From positions 1-64,000 of the forward strand of contig NZ_CP044227.1 of assembly GCF_008727735.1 (NCBI RefSeq): DNA of 64,000 nt. The letters are read 5' to 3'. Shown here piece by piece: positions 38,425 through 47,517 of this stretch. This stretch comes from Flintibacter sp. KGMB00164 (GTDB lineage: Bacteria > Bacillota > Clostridia > Oscillospirales > Oscillospiraceae). Position numbers and translations under genes: made by a program. The notes under the pieces are model-generated. The model was not told the DNA's origin and searched no databases. It saw nothing but the letters and a program-made list of their open reading frames with translations. Numbering within the stretch: position 1 is the stretch's first letter; every line of letters begins with the position of its first letter.

Positions 38425-38453
38425 TTGTTTCAGGGGCCAAAAAATGATACAAT
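38425..38453 (+). promoter_or_regulatory. Candidate promoter of miaB
   Basis: -35 TTGTTT (38425-38430), 17-base spacer, -10 TACAAT (38448-38453), 38 bases before the miaB start. Confidence 0.65.
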
Positions 38454-38490
38454 ACTATGATTAAACTAATAAATTAGTATGGAGGACTCC

Positions 38491-39912
38491 ATGGAACGTA
38501 ATACAACCACCATTTCCCGGGAGGACATCGCCCGGCAGATGGATCATTGTCACGCCGTTGCCCAGATCAATGCCCAGCGTCCCCAGCCCCCGCTGGCCTT
38601 TGTGGACACCTACGGCTGTCAGCAGAATGAGGCCGACTCCGAGCGCATCCGCGGTTATCTTCAGGAGATGGGCTACGGCTTTACCCAGGACGAGGAGCAG
38701 GCCGACGTGATCGTCATCAACACCTGCGCCATCCGGGAGCACGCCGAGCAGCGGGTGCTGGGCAACCTGGGTGCCCTGGTGCATGTAAAGCGCCGCCATC
38801 CCGGCCAGCTCATCTGCCTGTGCGGCTGCATGGCCCAGGAGGCCCATGTGGCCCAGAAGGTGAAGGAGTCCTACCGCCATGTGGACCTGGTCTTTGGTCC
38901 CCAGGTGCTGTGGCGCTTCCCTGAGTTCATCCACAGCCTGCTCACCGCCCGGGGCCGGGTGTTCCAGACCCCCGACCTGCCCGGCTCCATCGCCGAGGGC
39001 ATCCCCGTGGTGCGCCAGGACAAGGTGAAGGCCTGGGTGTCTATCATGTATGGATGCAATAACTTCTGCTCCTACTGCATCGTGCCCTATGTCCGGGGCC
39101 GGGAGCGCTCCCGAGAGCCAGAGGATATCCTCGCGGAGGTCCGGCAGCTGGTGGAGGAGGGGTATAAGGATATTACCCTGCTGGGCCAGAACGTAAACTC
39201 CTACGGCAAGGACCTGGAAAATCCCATGGACTTTGCAGACCTCCTCTCCAAGGTCAACGAGATCCCCGGGGACTTCCTCATCCGCTTTATGACCTCCCAC
39301 CCCAAGGATGCCACCCAGAAGCTCTTTGAGACCATGGCCCGGTGCGAGAAGGTGGCTCCGGTGCTTCACCTGCCCTTCCAGGCGGGCAACGACCGCGTCC
39401 TGAAGGTGATGAACCGCCGCCACACCCGGGAGCAGTATCTGGAAAAGATTCGTGCCCTGAAGGCCCTCATCCCCGACATCGTGCTCACCTCCGATGTCAT
39501 CGTGGGCTTCCCCGGGGAGACCACCGAGGAGTTTGAGGACACCCTGAAGGTGCTGGAAGAGGTGCGCTACGACGCCCTGTTTACCTTCATCTACTCCCCC
39601 CGTGTGGGTACCCCTGCCGCCAAGATGGACGACCCCATGCCCCGGGAGGAGAAGCTTGCCAACTTCAACCGCCTGGTGGCCCTCCAGGACAAGATCTCTG
39701 AGGAGAAGCACGCCGCCTACATCGGCAAGACGGTGCGCTGCCTCATTGACGGCCAGGGGGATGATGCGGAGTATCCCTTTACCGCCCGGACGCCGGGTAA
39801 CCGTTTGGTGAGAGTGAAGGGCGGTACTGCCGATGATGTGGGGCAGTTCCGGGAGATCAATATTATTGGGGCCAATAAGTGGTCGCTTTACGGGGAATTG
39901 TCGGAGAAATAA
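38491..39912 (+). CDS. miaB: tRNA-2-methylthio-N6-dimethylallyladenosine synthase
   Basis: Radical-SAM methylthiotransferase that converts i6A37 to ms2i6A37 in tRNA; 473 residues. The N-terminal domain has VDTYGCQQNEADSER, the first cluster-ligand region. The SAM cluster motif is CNNFCSYC near residue 190, and a C-terminal TRAM-like part includes GKTVRCLIDG. ATG 38491 is used because GGAGG lies five bases upstream; an ATG 12 bases earlier is within that site. miaA, which makes its substrate, is further down the same cluster. Confidence 0.96.
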   Translation: MERNTTTISREDIARQMDHCHAVAQINAQRPQPPLAFVDTYGCQQNEADSERIRGYLQEMGYGFTQDEEQADVIVINTCAIREHAEQRVLGNLGALVHVKRRHPGQLICLCGCMAQEAHVAQKVKESYRHVDLVFGPQVLWRFPEFIHSLLTARGRVFQTPDLPGSIAEGIPVVRQDKVKAWVSIMYGCNNFCSYCIVPYVRGRERSREPEDILAEVRQLVEEGYKDITLLGQNVNSYGKDLENPMDFADLLSKVNEIPGDFLIRFMTSHPKDATQKLFETMARCEKVAPVLHLPFQAGNDRVLKVMNRRHTREQYLEKIRALKALIPDIVLTSDVIVGFPGETTEEFEDTLKVLEEVRYDALFTFIYSPRVGTPAAKMDDPMPREEKLANFNRLVALQDKISEEKHAAYIGKTVRCLIDGQGDDAEYPFTARTPGNRLVRVKGGTADDVGQFREINIIGANKWSLYGELSEK

Positions 39913-39925
39913 CACTTTTTGCTTT

Positions 39926-40510
39926 GGGGACGGGAGTGTTCTTTCCAGCGATGGAAAGAACCAAAGATCGCCGGGGGACGGCTCCGATGAGCGCCTTCGC
40001 GGAGCGGGCGCTCATAGTCGCCTTTCCCCCGGTCCCCCTGTTTACGGGGGCGGGTCACTTTGGGCTGTTGGTAATTTTCGGCGGTCCTAAGCTTTGACTG
40101 TGCTCCCTTCTCCTCTCGGCCCACTGGGGCCTACCCATCTAAAATTTATAGGAGGGCGGTTCTAACGGACACCGCCTGGTGCGTCCCTACCTGTTTGGTG
40201 CGGCGGTGGTCGGGTGGACCAGCTGCCACGGTTTTGCCCAGGTAGGCGGTGTCCGTACAGCGCGGATACTTCTAAATTTCTGACCCGGCAGGGGCCTGTG
40301 TCCCCGAGGCAAGAAGAATCACAGATCTTGTCTTTGCCCGCCGGATGGTTACCACCCAACCATCAATAGGGCGTCCCCCGTAGCCGGGGGTCCGGGGGTA
40401 AGAGACTATGAACACCCGCCCTTGGCGAGGTGTTCATCGGAACGCAACCCCCGGGGCATTTTTGGTTCCTTTTTGGGCAAACAAAAAGGAACCCGCCCCG
40501 CAGGGCGGAA
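39926..40510 (+). repeat. Family A structured repeat, copy A8 (forward)
   Basis: Left hairpin GTTCTTTCC / GGAAAGAAC (39938-39961), inner GATGAGCGCC / GGGCGCTCAT. Right inner GAACACC / GGTGTTC, right outer GGTTCCTTTTTG / CAAAAAGGAACC, and right end CCGCCCCGCAGGGCGGAA. The left GC end is reduced to GGGGACGGG. It fills the miaB-mutS gap. Confidence 0.86.
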
Positions 40511-40563
40511 TTTTCCCAAAGATATTAGAAAAGAAACTCACAACGCAGAAAGACGGTGAACCC

Positions 40564-43164
40564 ATGGCAGAACTGACCCCCATGATGAAACAATATCTGG
40601 AGATGAAGGACCGCAACCCAGACTCCATTTTGTTTTTCCGACTGGGCGATTTTTATGAAATGTTCTTCGACGACGCCAAGCTGGTGTCCAAGGAGCTGGA
40701 CCTGACCCTCACTACCCGGGACCGGAACAAGCCCCCGGAGGAGCGCACCCCCATGTGCGGCGTGCCCTACCACTCCTGTGAGAGCTACATCGCCCGGCTC
40801 ATCGCCAAGGGCTACAAGGTGGCCATTTGCGAGCAGACCGAGGACCCCGCCACCGCCAAGGGCCTGGTGGACCGGGATATCATCCGCATCATCTCCCCGG
40901 GCACCGTTATTTCTGCCTCCATGCTGGAGGAGGGAAAAAACAACTTCCTCAGCGCCGTCTATGCTGACGAGTCAGGGGTAGGCCTGTGCCTGTGTGATAT
41001 CTCCACCGGCGAGGTGTTTGCCACCTCCTTCCCTGCCGGACCGGAGGCCCGGGACCACCTGGAAAACGAGCTGGGCCGCTTCCATCCCACCGAGGCGGTG
41101 CTCTCCGAGGGGGCCTGGGCGCTGGTGGGCCTCACCGACTTTTTGAAGGATCGGCTGGACTGCATGTGCCAGCACTGGGAGGAAGAGGGCTTTGCCCTGG
41201 ACCATGCCCGGGAGATGGTGGATAAGCAGTTTACCGCCGGGCTGGAGACCCTGCCTGCCGGCGACACCGCCGCCGTCCAGGCCACGGGGGGGCTGCTGCG
41301 CTACCTCTACGACACCCAGAAGACCGATTTGGGACACATCGCCGCCTTTTCCTACTACACCACGGGGCAGTTTATGGAGCTGGACCTCACCGCCCGGCAG
41401 ACTCTGGAACTTACCGAAACCCTGCGGGGCAAAGAGAAAAAGGGCTCCCTGCTGTGGGTGATGGACAAGACCCGCACCCCCATGGGCCACCGCCTCATCC
41501 GGGGCTGGATGGAGCGGCCCCTCCTCTCCCCCGTACAGATCGCCCGGCGGCAGCAGGCGGTGGGCGACCTGGTGGAGGACATCATCACCCGGGAGGAGCT
41601 GACCCTCACCCTGCGGGAGGTCACCGACCTGGAGCGGCTCATTGGCCGGGTGGTGTACGGCACCGCCGGAGGCCGAGACCTCACCGCCCTGGCGGCGGGC
41701 CTGGGGAAACTGCCCCGCATCCGGGAGCTGCTCTCCCCCTGCTCCTCCGCTCTGCTCCAGTCCCTGGCTGAGCAGCTGGACGATCTGCCCGAACTGCGGG
41801 AGCTTCTCCAGCGTGCCCTGGTGGACGAGCCTCCCTTCTCCGTGCGGGAGGGCAAGTTCATCCGGGAGGGGTACAGCGAAGAGGTGGACCGGCTGCGCAA
41901 CGTGATGGACCACGGGGCGGACATGCTGGCCGACCTGGAGGCACGCACCAAGGAGCAGACCGGCATCAAGAATATGAAGGTGGGCTACAACAAGGTCTTT
42001 GGCTACTACATCGAGGTGGCCAAGTCCCAGACCAACCTGGTGCCCGAGGGCTGGGTGCGCAAGCAGACCACCGTCAATTCCGAGCGTTACATCTCCCAGG
42101 AGCTCAAAGACCTGGAGCACACCATCCTCTCCGCCCAGGACAAGGTGGTGGCCCTGGAGTATCAGCTCTTCTGCGAACTGAAGGACACCGTCTGCCGCCA
42201 CGTCACCCAGGTGCAGAAGAGCGCCGCCGCCGTGGCTCAGGTGGACGTGCTCAACTCCTTTGCCACCGTGGCCGCCGCGGGCAATTACTGTATGCCCCAG
42301 GTGGACAATTCCTCGGTGCTGAACATTGTGGAGGGACGCCACCCGGTGGTAGAGAAGATGCTCAAGGACTCCCTCTTTGTCCCCAACGACACCCACATGG
42401 ACGACGGGGACGACCTGTGCGCCATCATCACCGGCCCCAACATGGCGGGCAAATCCACCTACATGCGCCAGGTGGCCCTCATTACTCTCATGGCTCAGAT
42501 GGGCTCCTTTGTCCCCGCCAAGTCCGCCCACATCGGAGTGGTGGACCGGGTATTTACCCGCATCGGGGCCAGCGACGACCTGAGCGCGGGCCAGTCCACC
42601 TTCATGGTGGAGATGACCGAGGTGGCCCAGCTGCTGAAAAACGCCACCCGCCGCTCCCTGCTCATTTTGGACGAGATCGGCCGGGGCACCAGCACCTACG
42701 ACGGCATGGCCATCGCCCGGTCGGTGCTGGAGTACTGCGCCGACAAGCGGCGGCTGGGGTGCAAGACCCTCTTTGCCACCCACTACCACGAGCTTACCGT
42801 CCTGGAGGGAGAGATCCCCGGGGTGAAAAATTACAATATCGCCGCCAAAAAGCGGAAAGACCAGGTGATTTTCCTGCGAAAGATCGTCCGGGGTGGAGCC
42901 GACCAGAGCTACGGTATCGAGGTAGCCCAGCTGGCGGGCGTGCCCGACCGGGTCATCAAGCGTGCCCGGGAGATTTTAAAGGACCTGGAGGCCGGAGGCG
43001 TGGAGCGTCCGGTGGTTTCCGTCCAAGAGGACAGCGGGCAGGTGTCTCTGGGAGATCTGGGAGGCGAGACGGTGCTGAAAAAACTGCGGATGACCGATGT
43101 GAATATTCTCTCCCCCATTGAAGCACTGAATCTGCTCAATGAATTGAAGCAGGACCTGAACTAA
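40564..43164 (+). CDS. mutS: DNA mismatch repair protein MutS
   Basis: Recognises mismatches and, with MutL, starts repair; 866 residues. The mismatch-binding FYE motif is in LGDFYEMFFDD near residue 28. The C-terminal ATPase has Walker A GPNMAGKSTYMRQ near 620, the signature LSAGQSTFMVEM and Walker B LLILDEIGRGTST. ATG 40564 is chosen; the longer frame runs back through family A copy A8. mutL follows after copy A9. Confidence 0.97.
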   Translation: MAELTPMMKQYLEMKDRNPDSILFFRLGDFYEMFFDDAKLVSKELDLTLTTRDRNKPPEERTPMCGVPYHSCESYIARLIAKGYKVAICEQTEDPATAKGLVDRDIIRIISPGTVISASMLEEGKNNFLSAVYADESGVGLCLCDISTGEVFATSFPAGPEARDHLENELGRFHPTEAVLSEGAWALVGLTDFLKDRLDCMCQHWEEEGFALDHAREMVDKQFTAGLETLPAGDTAAVQATGGLLRYLYDTQKTDLGHIAAFSYYTTGQFMELDLTARQTLELTETLRGKEKKGSLLWVMDKTRTPMGHRLIRGWMERPLLSPVQIARRQQAVGDLVEDIITREELTLTLREVTDLERLIGRVVYGTAGGRDLTALAAGLGKLPRIRELLSPCSSALLQSLAEQLDDLPELRELLQRALVDEPPFSVREGKFIREGYSEEVDRLRNVMDHGADMLADLEARTKEQTGIKNMKVGYNKVFGYYIEVAKSQTNLVPEGWVRKQTTVNSERYISQELKDLEHTILSAQDKVVALEYQLFCELKDTVCRHVTQVQKSAAAVAQVDVLNSFATVAAAGNYCMPQVDNSSVLNIVEGRHPVVEKMLKDSLFVPNDTHMDDGDDLCAIITGPNMAGKSTYMRQVALITLMAQMGSFVPAKSAHIGVVDRVFTRIGASDDLSAGQSTFMVEMTEVAQLLKNATRRSLLILDEIGRGTSTYDGMAIARSVLEYCADKRRLGCKTLFATHYHELTVLEGEIPGVKNYNIAAKKRKDQVIFLRKIVRGGADQSYGIEVAQLAGVPDRVIKRAREILKDLEAGGVERPVVSVQEDSGQVSLGDLGGETVLKKLRMTDVNILSPIEALNLLNELKQDLN

Positions 43165-43183
43165 AGTCCTGTGTAATCTTATA

Positions 43184-43752
43184 GGGACGGGGGATGTTCT
43201 TTCCAGCGATGGAAAGAACCAAAGATCGCCGGGGGCCGCCTTCGATGAGCGCCTACGCGCAGCGGGCACTCATAGGCGGCTTGCCCCCAGACCCCCATAT
43301 TACGGGGGACGCCCTCCTGTCAGATAGTAAAATCCTCCCGGCGGCCGAAGATAAGATCTGTGATTCTTCTTGCCTCGGCCCACTAGGGCCTACAAATTAA
43401 AAATTTGAAAGATGTGCAGTTGAAATAACACCGCCTGGTGCAGAAAAACTGTGGCAGCTGGTCCATCCGACCGCCGCCGCACCAAACAGGTAGGGATTCA
43501 CCAGGCGGTGTGCGATAGAGCAGCAATGCCCTCAAATTTTGATGGCAAAAGGGCCTAAGGCCTGAGAGAAGAGGGATGCACGGTCAACGCCTAGGACCGC
43601 CGGAACTTACGGACCAGCCAAAGTGACCCGCTCCCGTGAATGGAGGCCTGGGGGGCAGATGACTGTGAGCGCCCGCTGCGCGAAGGCGCTCACCGGAATC
43701 AACCCCCAGCGCATCTTTGGTTACTTTCTGTGCGAGCAGAAAGTAACATCCG
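43184..43752 (-). repeat. Family A structured repeat, copy A9 (reverse)
   Basis: Left hairpin GTTCTTTCC / GGAAAGAAC. Right inner GTGAGCGCC / GGCGCTCAC and right outer GTTACTTTCTG / CAGAAAGTAAC. Both GC-rich ends are degraded. It fills the mutS-mutL gap and is in the opposite orientation to A8 and A10. Confidence 0.84.
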
Positions 43753-43857
43753 TTTCCGTCCCCAAAAATCGACCCATTCCCTCTAAAAGATAATGTAAAG
43801 GCGAAAGCTTTACACACAATCCATAAAAATTTGACCTCAAGCATTTTGGAGGTACCT

Positions 43858-45876
43858 ATGCCAACCATTCAAGTATTAGACTCCCATGTGGCCGACCTGA
43901 TTGCCGCCGGCGAGGTGGTGGAGCGGCCCGCCAGCGTGGCCAAGGAGCTGATGGAAAACGCCATTGACGCCGGGGCCTCCAAGGTGACGGTGGAAATTTC
44001 CCACGGCGGGCTCACCTTTCTGCGGGTGACCGACGACGGCAAGGGCATCCCCGCCGGGGAGCTGAAAACCGCATTTCTCCGCCATGCCACCAGCAAGCTG
44101 CGCACCGCCTACGACCTGGAGGCCATCGGCACCCTGGGGTTCCGGGGCGAGGCTCTGGCGGCCATCTCGGCGGTGTCCCGGGTGGAGGTGATGACCCGCC
44201 CCGCGGATGCCCCCCTGGGTGCTTCCCTCTTCTTGGAGGGCGGCGTGCCCGGCGAGATCGAGGAGGCAGGCTGTCCCCTGGGCACCACCATGGTGGTGCG
44301 GGACCTGTTTTACAACACCCCCGCCCGGCTCAAATTTATGAAGAAGGACTCCGCCGAGGGAGCCGCCGTCTTTGCGGTGGTCCAGCGGGTGGCCCTGTCC
44401 CATCCGGAGGTGAGCGTCAAGTTCATCCGGGACGGCAAGCAGGAACTGCTCACCCCTGGAGACGGCGCCCTCCAGAGTGCGGTGTACGCCGTACTGGGCC
44501 GGGAGCTGGCCCTGGGCTTCCGGGAGGTGAAGAGCGGCGGCGACGGGATCAAAGTGACCGGTTTTGTCTCCCAGCCCGCCTGCTGCCGGGCCAGCCGGAA
44601 CTGGCAGTTCTTCTTTGTCAACGGGCGGCAGGTGAAGTCCCGCCTGCTCATGGCCGCTCTGGAGCAGGCCTACCAGAACCAGAAGATGGTGGGCAAGTTT
44701 CCCGCCTGTGTCCTCCACGTGGAGGTGAAGCTGAGTCAGGTGGACGTAAACGTCCACCCCGCCAAGACCGAGGTAAAATTCGGCAGCGAGCGGGAGGTAT
44801 TCAACGCCGTGTACCACGCCGTCCTCTCCGTCCTGGAAGGGGACCGCAGCCATCCACAGGCCACCTTCTCCCCTGCCCGTCCCAAGCAGACGCCCGGCCA
44901 GACTACCATGCCCGGACTGTCCGCCCAGACCTACCGCCAGCTCACCGTGGCTGACGTGGCCACGCCCCGCTTTACCCCCAAGCCCCGTCCCACCTGGACG
45001 CCGCCTCCCGCCGCCGCGCCCCGGCCTTCTGTCCCGAAAAAGGCCCCCTATGTGGAAAGCGGTGTGGAAAACTTGGTGGAGAAAGTGGACAACTCCGTAC
45101 ACCCTGTGGAAAACTTAGTGGACAAAGTGGATAAGATTCCGCAGGAAACCTTATTAAACTCCAAAAAGCTGGAGAAACACGCACAAGTTATCCCTTCCGA
45201 ACCTCAGCCCCAGCCCATCCCAGAGCCAGTGGCCACGCCGGAACCCAAGGACGAGCCGGTGGAAAAACCTGTGCACATGCCGGAGCCGGAGGCCGAGCCG
45301 GTTCCCGAGGTGGAGCCCTGGCGCTTGGCCGGAGAGGTGCTGAACACCTATATTATTGTGGAGCAGGGGGACAAGATCCTGCTTATCGACAAGCACGCCG
45401 CCCACGAGCGGATGAACTTTAACCGCATGAAGGCCCAGGGGTACCAGGCCATGGCCCAGACCCTGCTCAGCCCCGCCATCTGCCGTCTGGCCCCGGAGGA
45501 GCAGGCGGTGCTGCTGAGCAATCTGCCCCTGTTGGAGGAGTTTGGCTTTCAGGTGGATGACTTCGGCGGCGGAGCGCTGGCGGTGCGGGAGGCTCCCGAC
45601 TACCTGGACGTGGAGGACATCCCCGATACCCTCTCCCAGCTGGCCCAGAAGCTGCTTACCACCGGACACGCCGATCCCGCCGCTGCCCGGGATGAGCTGC
45701 TGCACACCATGGCTTGCAAGGCGGCCATCAAGGGGGGCTGGAAGACCAGTCCTCAGGAGCTGGAGCGGGTGGCTCAGGCAGTGATGGATGGAAGCGTCAA
45801 GTATTGCCCCCACGGGCGGCCGGTGGCGATTGAGCTGACACGGAAAGAATTGGAGAAGCAGTTTAAGCGGGCTTAA
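43858..45876 (+). CDS. mutL: DNA mismatch repair protein MutL
   Basis: GHKL ATPase that couples mismatch recognition to strand removal; 672 residues. ATPase motifs: ENAIDAG near residue 38, LGFRGEALAAIS and NTPARLKF. A long variable linker (about 350-460) contains a repeated VENLV.KVD pattern and many Pro/Glu. The C-terminal endonuclease region has DKHAAHERMNFN where DQHAxxExxxxE is usual, then MACKAAIKGG and CPHGRP. The last Glu of the first motif is Asn, so nicking activity is uncertain. ATG 43858 has TTTTGGAGG upstream. Confidence 0.96.
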   Translation: MPTIQVLDSHVADLIAAGEVVERPASVAKELMENAIDAGASKVTVEISHGGLTFLRVTDDGKGIPAGELKTAFLRHATSKLRTAYDLEAIGTLGFRGEALAAISAVSRVEVMTRPADAPLGASLFLEGGVPGEIEEAGCPLGTTMVVRDLFYNTPARLKFMKKDSAEGAAVFAVVQRVALSHPEVSVKFIRDGKQELLTPGDGALQSAVYAVLGRELALGFREVKSGGDGIKVTGFVSQPACCRASRNWQFFFVNGRQVKSRLLMAALEQAYQNQKMVGKFPACVLHVEVKLSQVDVNVHPAKTEVKFGSEREVFNAVYHAVLSVLEGDRSHPQATFSPARPKQTPGQTTMPGLSAQTYRQLTVADVATPRFTPKPRPTWTPPPAAAPRPSVPKKAPYVESGVENLVEKVDNSVHPVENLVDKVDKIPQETLLNSKKLEKHAQVIPSEPQPQPIPEPVATPEPKDEPVEKPVHMPEPEAEPVPEVEPWRLAGEVLNTYIIVEQGDKILLIDKHAAHERMNFNRMKAQGYQAMAQTLLSPAICRLAPEEQAVLLSNLPLLEEFGFQVDDFGGGALAVREAPDYLDVEDIPDTLSQLAQKLLTTGHADPAAARDELLHTMACKAAIKGGWKTSPQELERVAQAVMDGSVKYCPHGRPVAIELTRKELEKQFKRA

Positions 45877-45947
45877 CCTACTTTTCTTGAAAGAAAAGTA
45901 GGCAAAAGAACTTCCAGGGAAACTTCGTTTCCCTTCTGCGCCTGTAA
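45877..45947 (+). repeat. Family B repeat, copy B8 (abuts mutL stop)
   Basis: Starts immediately after TAA with CCTACTTTTCTT / AAGAAAAGTAGG, then the hairpin GGGAAAC-ttc-GTTTCCC and GCGCCTGTAA. The arms are compensated relative to GCGAAAC / GTTTCGC. Confidence 0.8.
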
Positions 45948-45997
45948 AAGAGATTGCGTCGGGAAAGCGGCTTCCCTCGCCGGAAAGGATTCTGTAG

Positions 45998-46625
45998 AGG
46001 CGGCTTTTGGCCGCCTGGGAAAACGATGTGACTTTCTGAACGATCAGAAAGTCACCAAAGAATCGCCGGGGAACGGCTCCGAGGAGCGCCTTCGCGCAGC
46101 GGGCGCTCCAAGTCGCCTTTTCCCCGGACCCCTTGTTATGAGGGAGGGTCCCTTTGGGCTTTTGGTTATCCCCGGCGGGCAAAATCAAGTTCTGTTTCCG
46201 TTCTACTCTCAGGCCTTAGGCCCTTTTGCCATCAAAATTTGAGGGCATTGCCGCTCTATTGTACACCGCCTGGTGCATCCCTACCCGTTGGGTGCGGCGG
46301 TGGTCGGGCAGACCAGCTGCCACGGTTATGCCAGGGTAGGCGGTGTCCGTACAGCGCAGATACTTTTTGATTTCTGCCCATGTAGGCCCCAGTGGGCCGA
46401 GGCAAGAAAAACGCACGGTCTTGTGTTCGGAGCCGCCGGACGCAAGTGCCAATCTTCCAGGATGGCGTCCCCCGTAAACGGGGGTCTGGGGGCAATGACT
46501 GTGAGCACCGCCGCAGGCAAGGTGCTTACCGGAAGCGGCCCCCAGCGCATCTTTGGTTACTTTCTGTGCGAGCAGAAAGTAACATCCGCCTCTAAACAAC
46601 GGAACCCGCCCCGCAGGGCGGAACC
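45998..46625 (+). repeat. Family A structured repeat, copy A10 (forward)
   Basis: The left end is a hairpin AGGCGGC / GCCGCCT (45998-46015) in place of the usual form; the right end is intact to 46625. Left hairpin GTGACTTTCTGA / TCAGAAAGTCAC, inner GGAGCGCC / GGCGCTCC. Right outer GTTACTTTCTG / CAGAAAGTAAC with inner GTGAGCACC / GGTGCTTAC. It fills most of the gap between mutL and the next gene. Confidence 0.85.
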
Positions 46626-46660
46626 CTCCTCCCTGACAACTTAAAGAAAGGAGCCCTGTT

Positions 46661-47341
46661 ATGAGCTGGAACGCCGCACTATACTACTACCACCTCTCCC
46701 GAGGTGGGGACTACTTCGGCCTACCCCAAAAGGCGGGGGAGAGCTCGGCCCACGCCGCCCTGGTGCTTCCCCGGGAGAAGGGCCCAATCCACATTTCGCC
46801 CTGGCTGGACAACTATGGCCGCTACGGGGTAAGCTGGAAAGTGGCAGTCACCTGCCAGGTGGAGCTCCAAGCCCCCTATACCTTGAAAATCACCGGCGGC
46901 GGCGCAGTGCGCCGGGGGCTCAATACCGTGCTGGATGGGCTGGAGCAGGGCTATAAGATGCTGGGCGGCAAGGGAGAGCTCACCCCGGATTTCGGAGCTC
47001 CGGAACTGGCGGCTCAGCGTGGCCTGAAATCGGATAACGCCCAGTTTACCCGGTGGGTGCTCCAGAGCGCCGAGCTGCGGCAGGGCTTGAAAAAGTTGGA
47101 GAAGGCCTCGGTTCGGGTGGAGCCCCTGCTTCCTGACAGCACCCAGCATATGGTCTGTGTCCTGACGGATATGGACAGCTTTGATGTGGACGATGTCATG
47201 CTGGAAGACTGGAAGCGGAAGAGCGCTTATGAGGAGACCGGCGTGTTTGAGCGGCTGGACGCCCTGGTGGAGCTGTTGGAGACCGCCCGGAACGCAGTGA
47301 CCGCCTGGCCCATGCCCCAGACCTATGAGGGGCCCAAATAG
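46661..47341 (+). CDS. Conserved-looking protein of unknown function
   Basis: 226 residues, start ATG 46661 with AAAGGAG upstream. No membrane segment or known motif was recognised. The N-terminus MSWNAALYYYHLSRGGDYFG and the middle part (HISPWLDNYGRYGVSWKVAV) look like a folded soluble domain, and the C-terminal half is helical (ELRQGLKKLEKASVRVEP). Codon use matches its neighbours. It lies between mutL and miaA inside an otherwise well-known cluster, so it may relate to RNA or DNA metabolism, but nothing in the sequence proves that. Confidence 0.72.
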   Translation: MSWNAALYYYHLSRGGDYFGLPQKAGESSAHAALVLPREKGPIHISPWLDNYGRYGVSWKVAVTCQVELQAPYTLKITGGGAVRRGLNTVLDGLEQGYKMLGGKGELTPDFGAPELAAQRGLKSDNAQFTRWVLQSAELRQGLKKLEKASVRVEPLLPDSTQHMVCVLTDMDSFDVDDVMLEDWKRKSAYEETGVFERLDALVELLETARNAVTAWPMPQTYEGPK

Positions 47342-47393
47342 ACCATTGACCGGGGGAGTATAATAGAGGTAAACTCCCCAGCAAGAGAGGACA

Positions 47394-47500
47394 CCGCCCC
47401 GCAGGGCGGAACCCCAGAGGCGAAACGCAGTTTCGCAGAAAGCTTTTTTGCTACTTTTTTCTCGAAAAAAGTAGGGCCAAGCTTTCTTTTAAGAAAGCGG
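47394..47500 (-). repeat. Solo family A end joined to family B copy B9
   Basis: CCGCCCCGCAGGGCGGAACC (47394-47413) is a lone family A end. It is followed by the same CCCAGAGGCGAAACG junction as at A4/B5. Then come GCGAAAC-gca-GTTTCGC, palindrome CTACTTTTTTCTCG-type and CTTTCTTTTAAGAAAG. It lies upstream of miaA rather than after a stop codon. Confidence 0.75.
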
Positions 47501-47517
47501 GAAAGAGGTGAACCCCC

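Noticed and set aside
45050-45140. DnaA-box-like TGTGGAAAAC repeats
   Set aside because: They lie inside the mutL linker and encode a repeated VENLV.KVD pattern; a coding repeat explains them.
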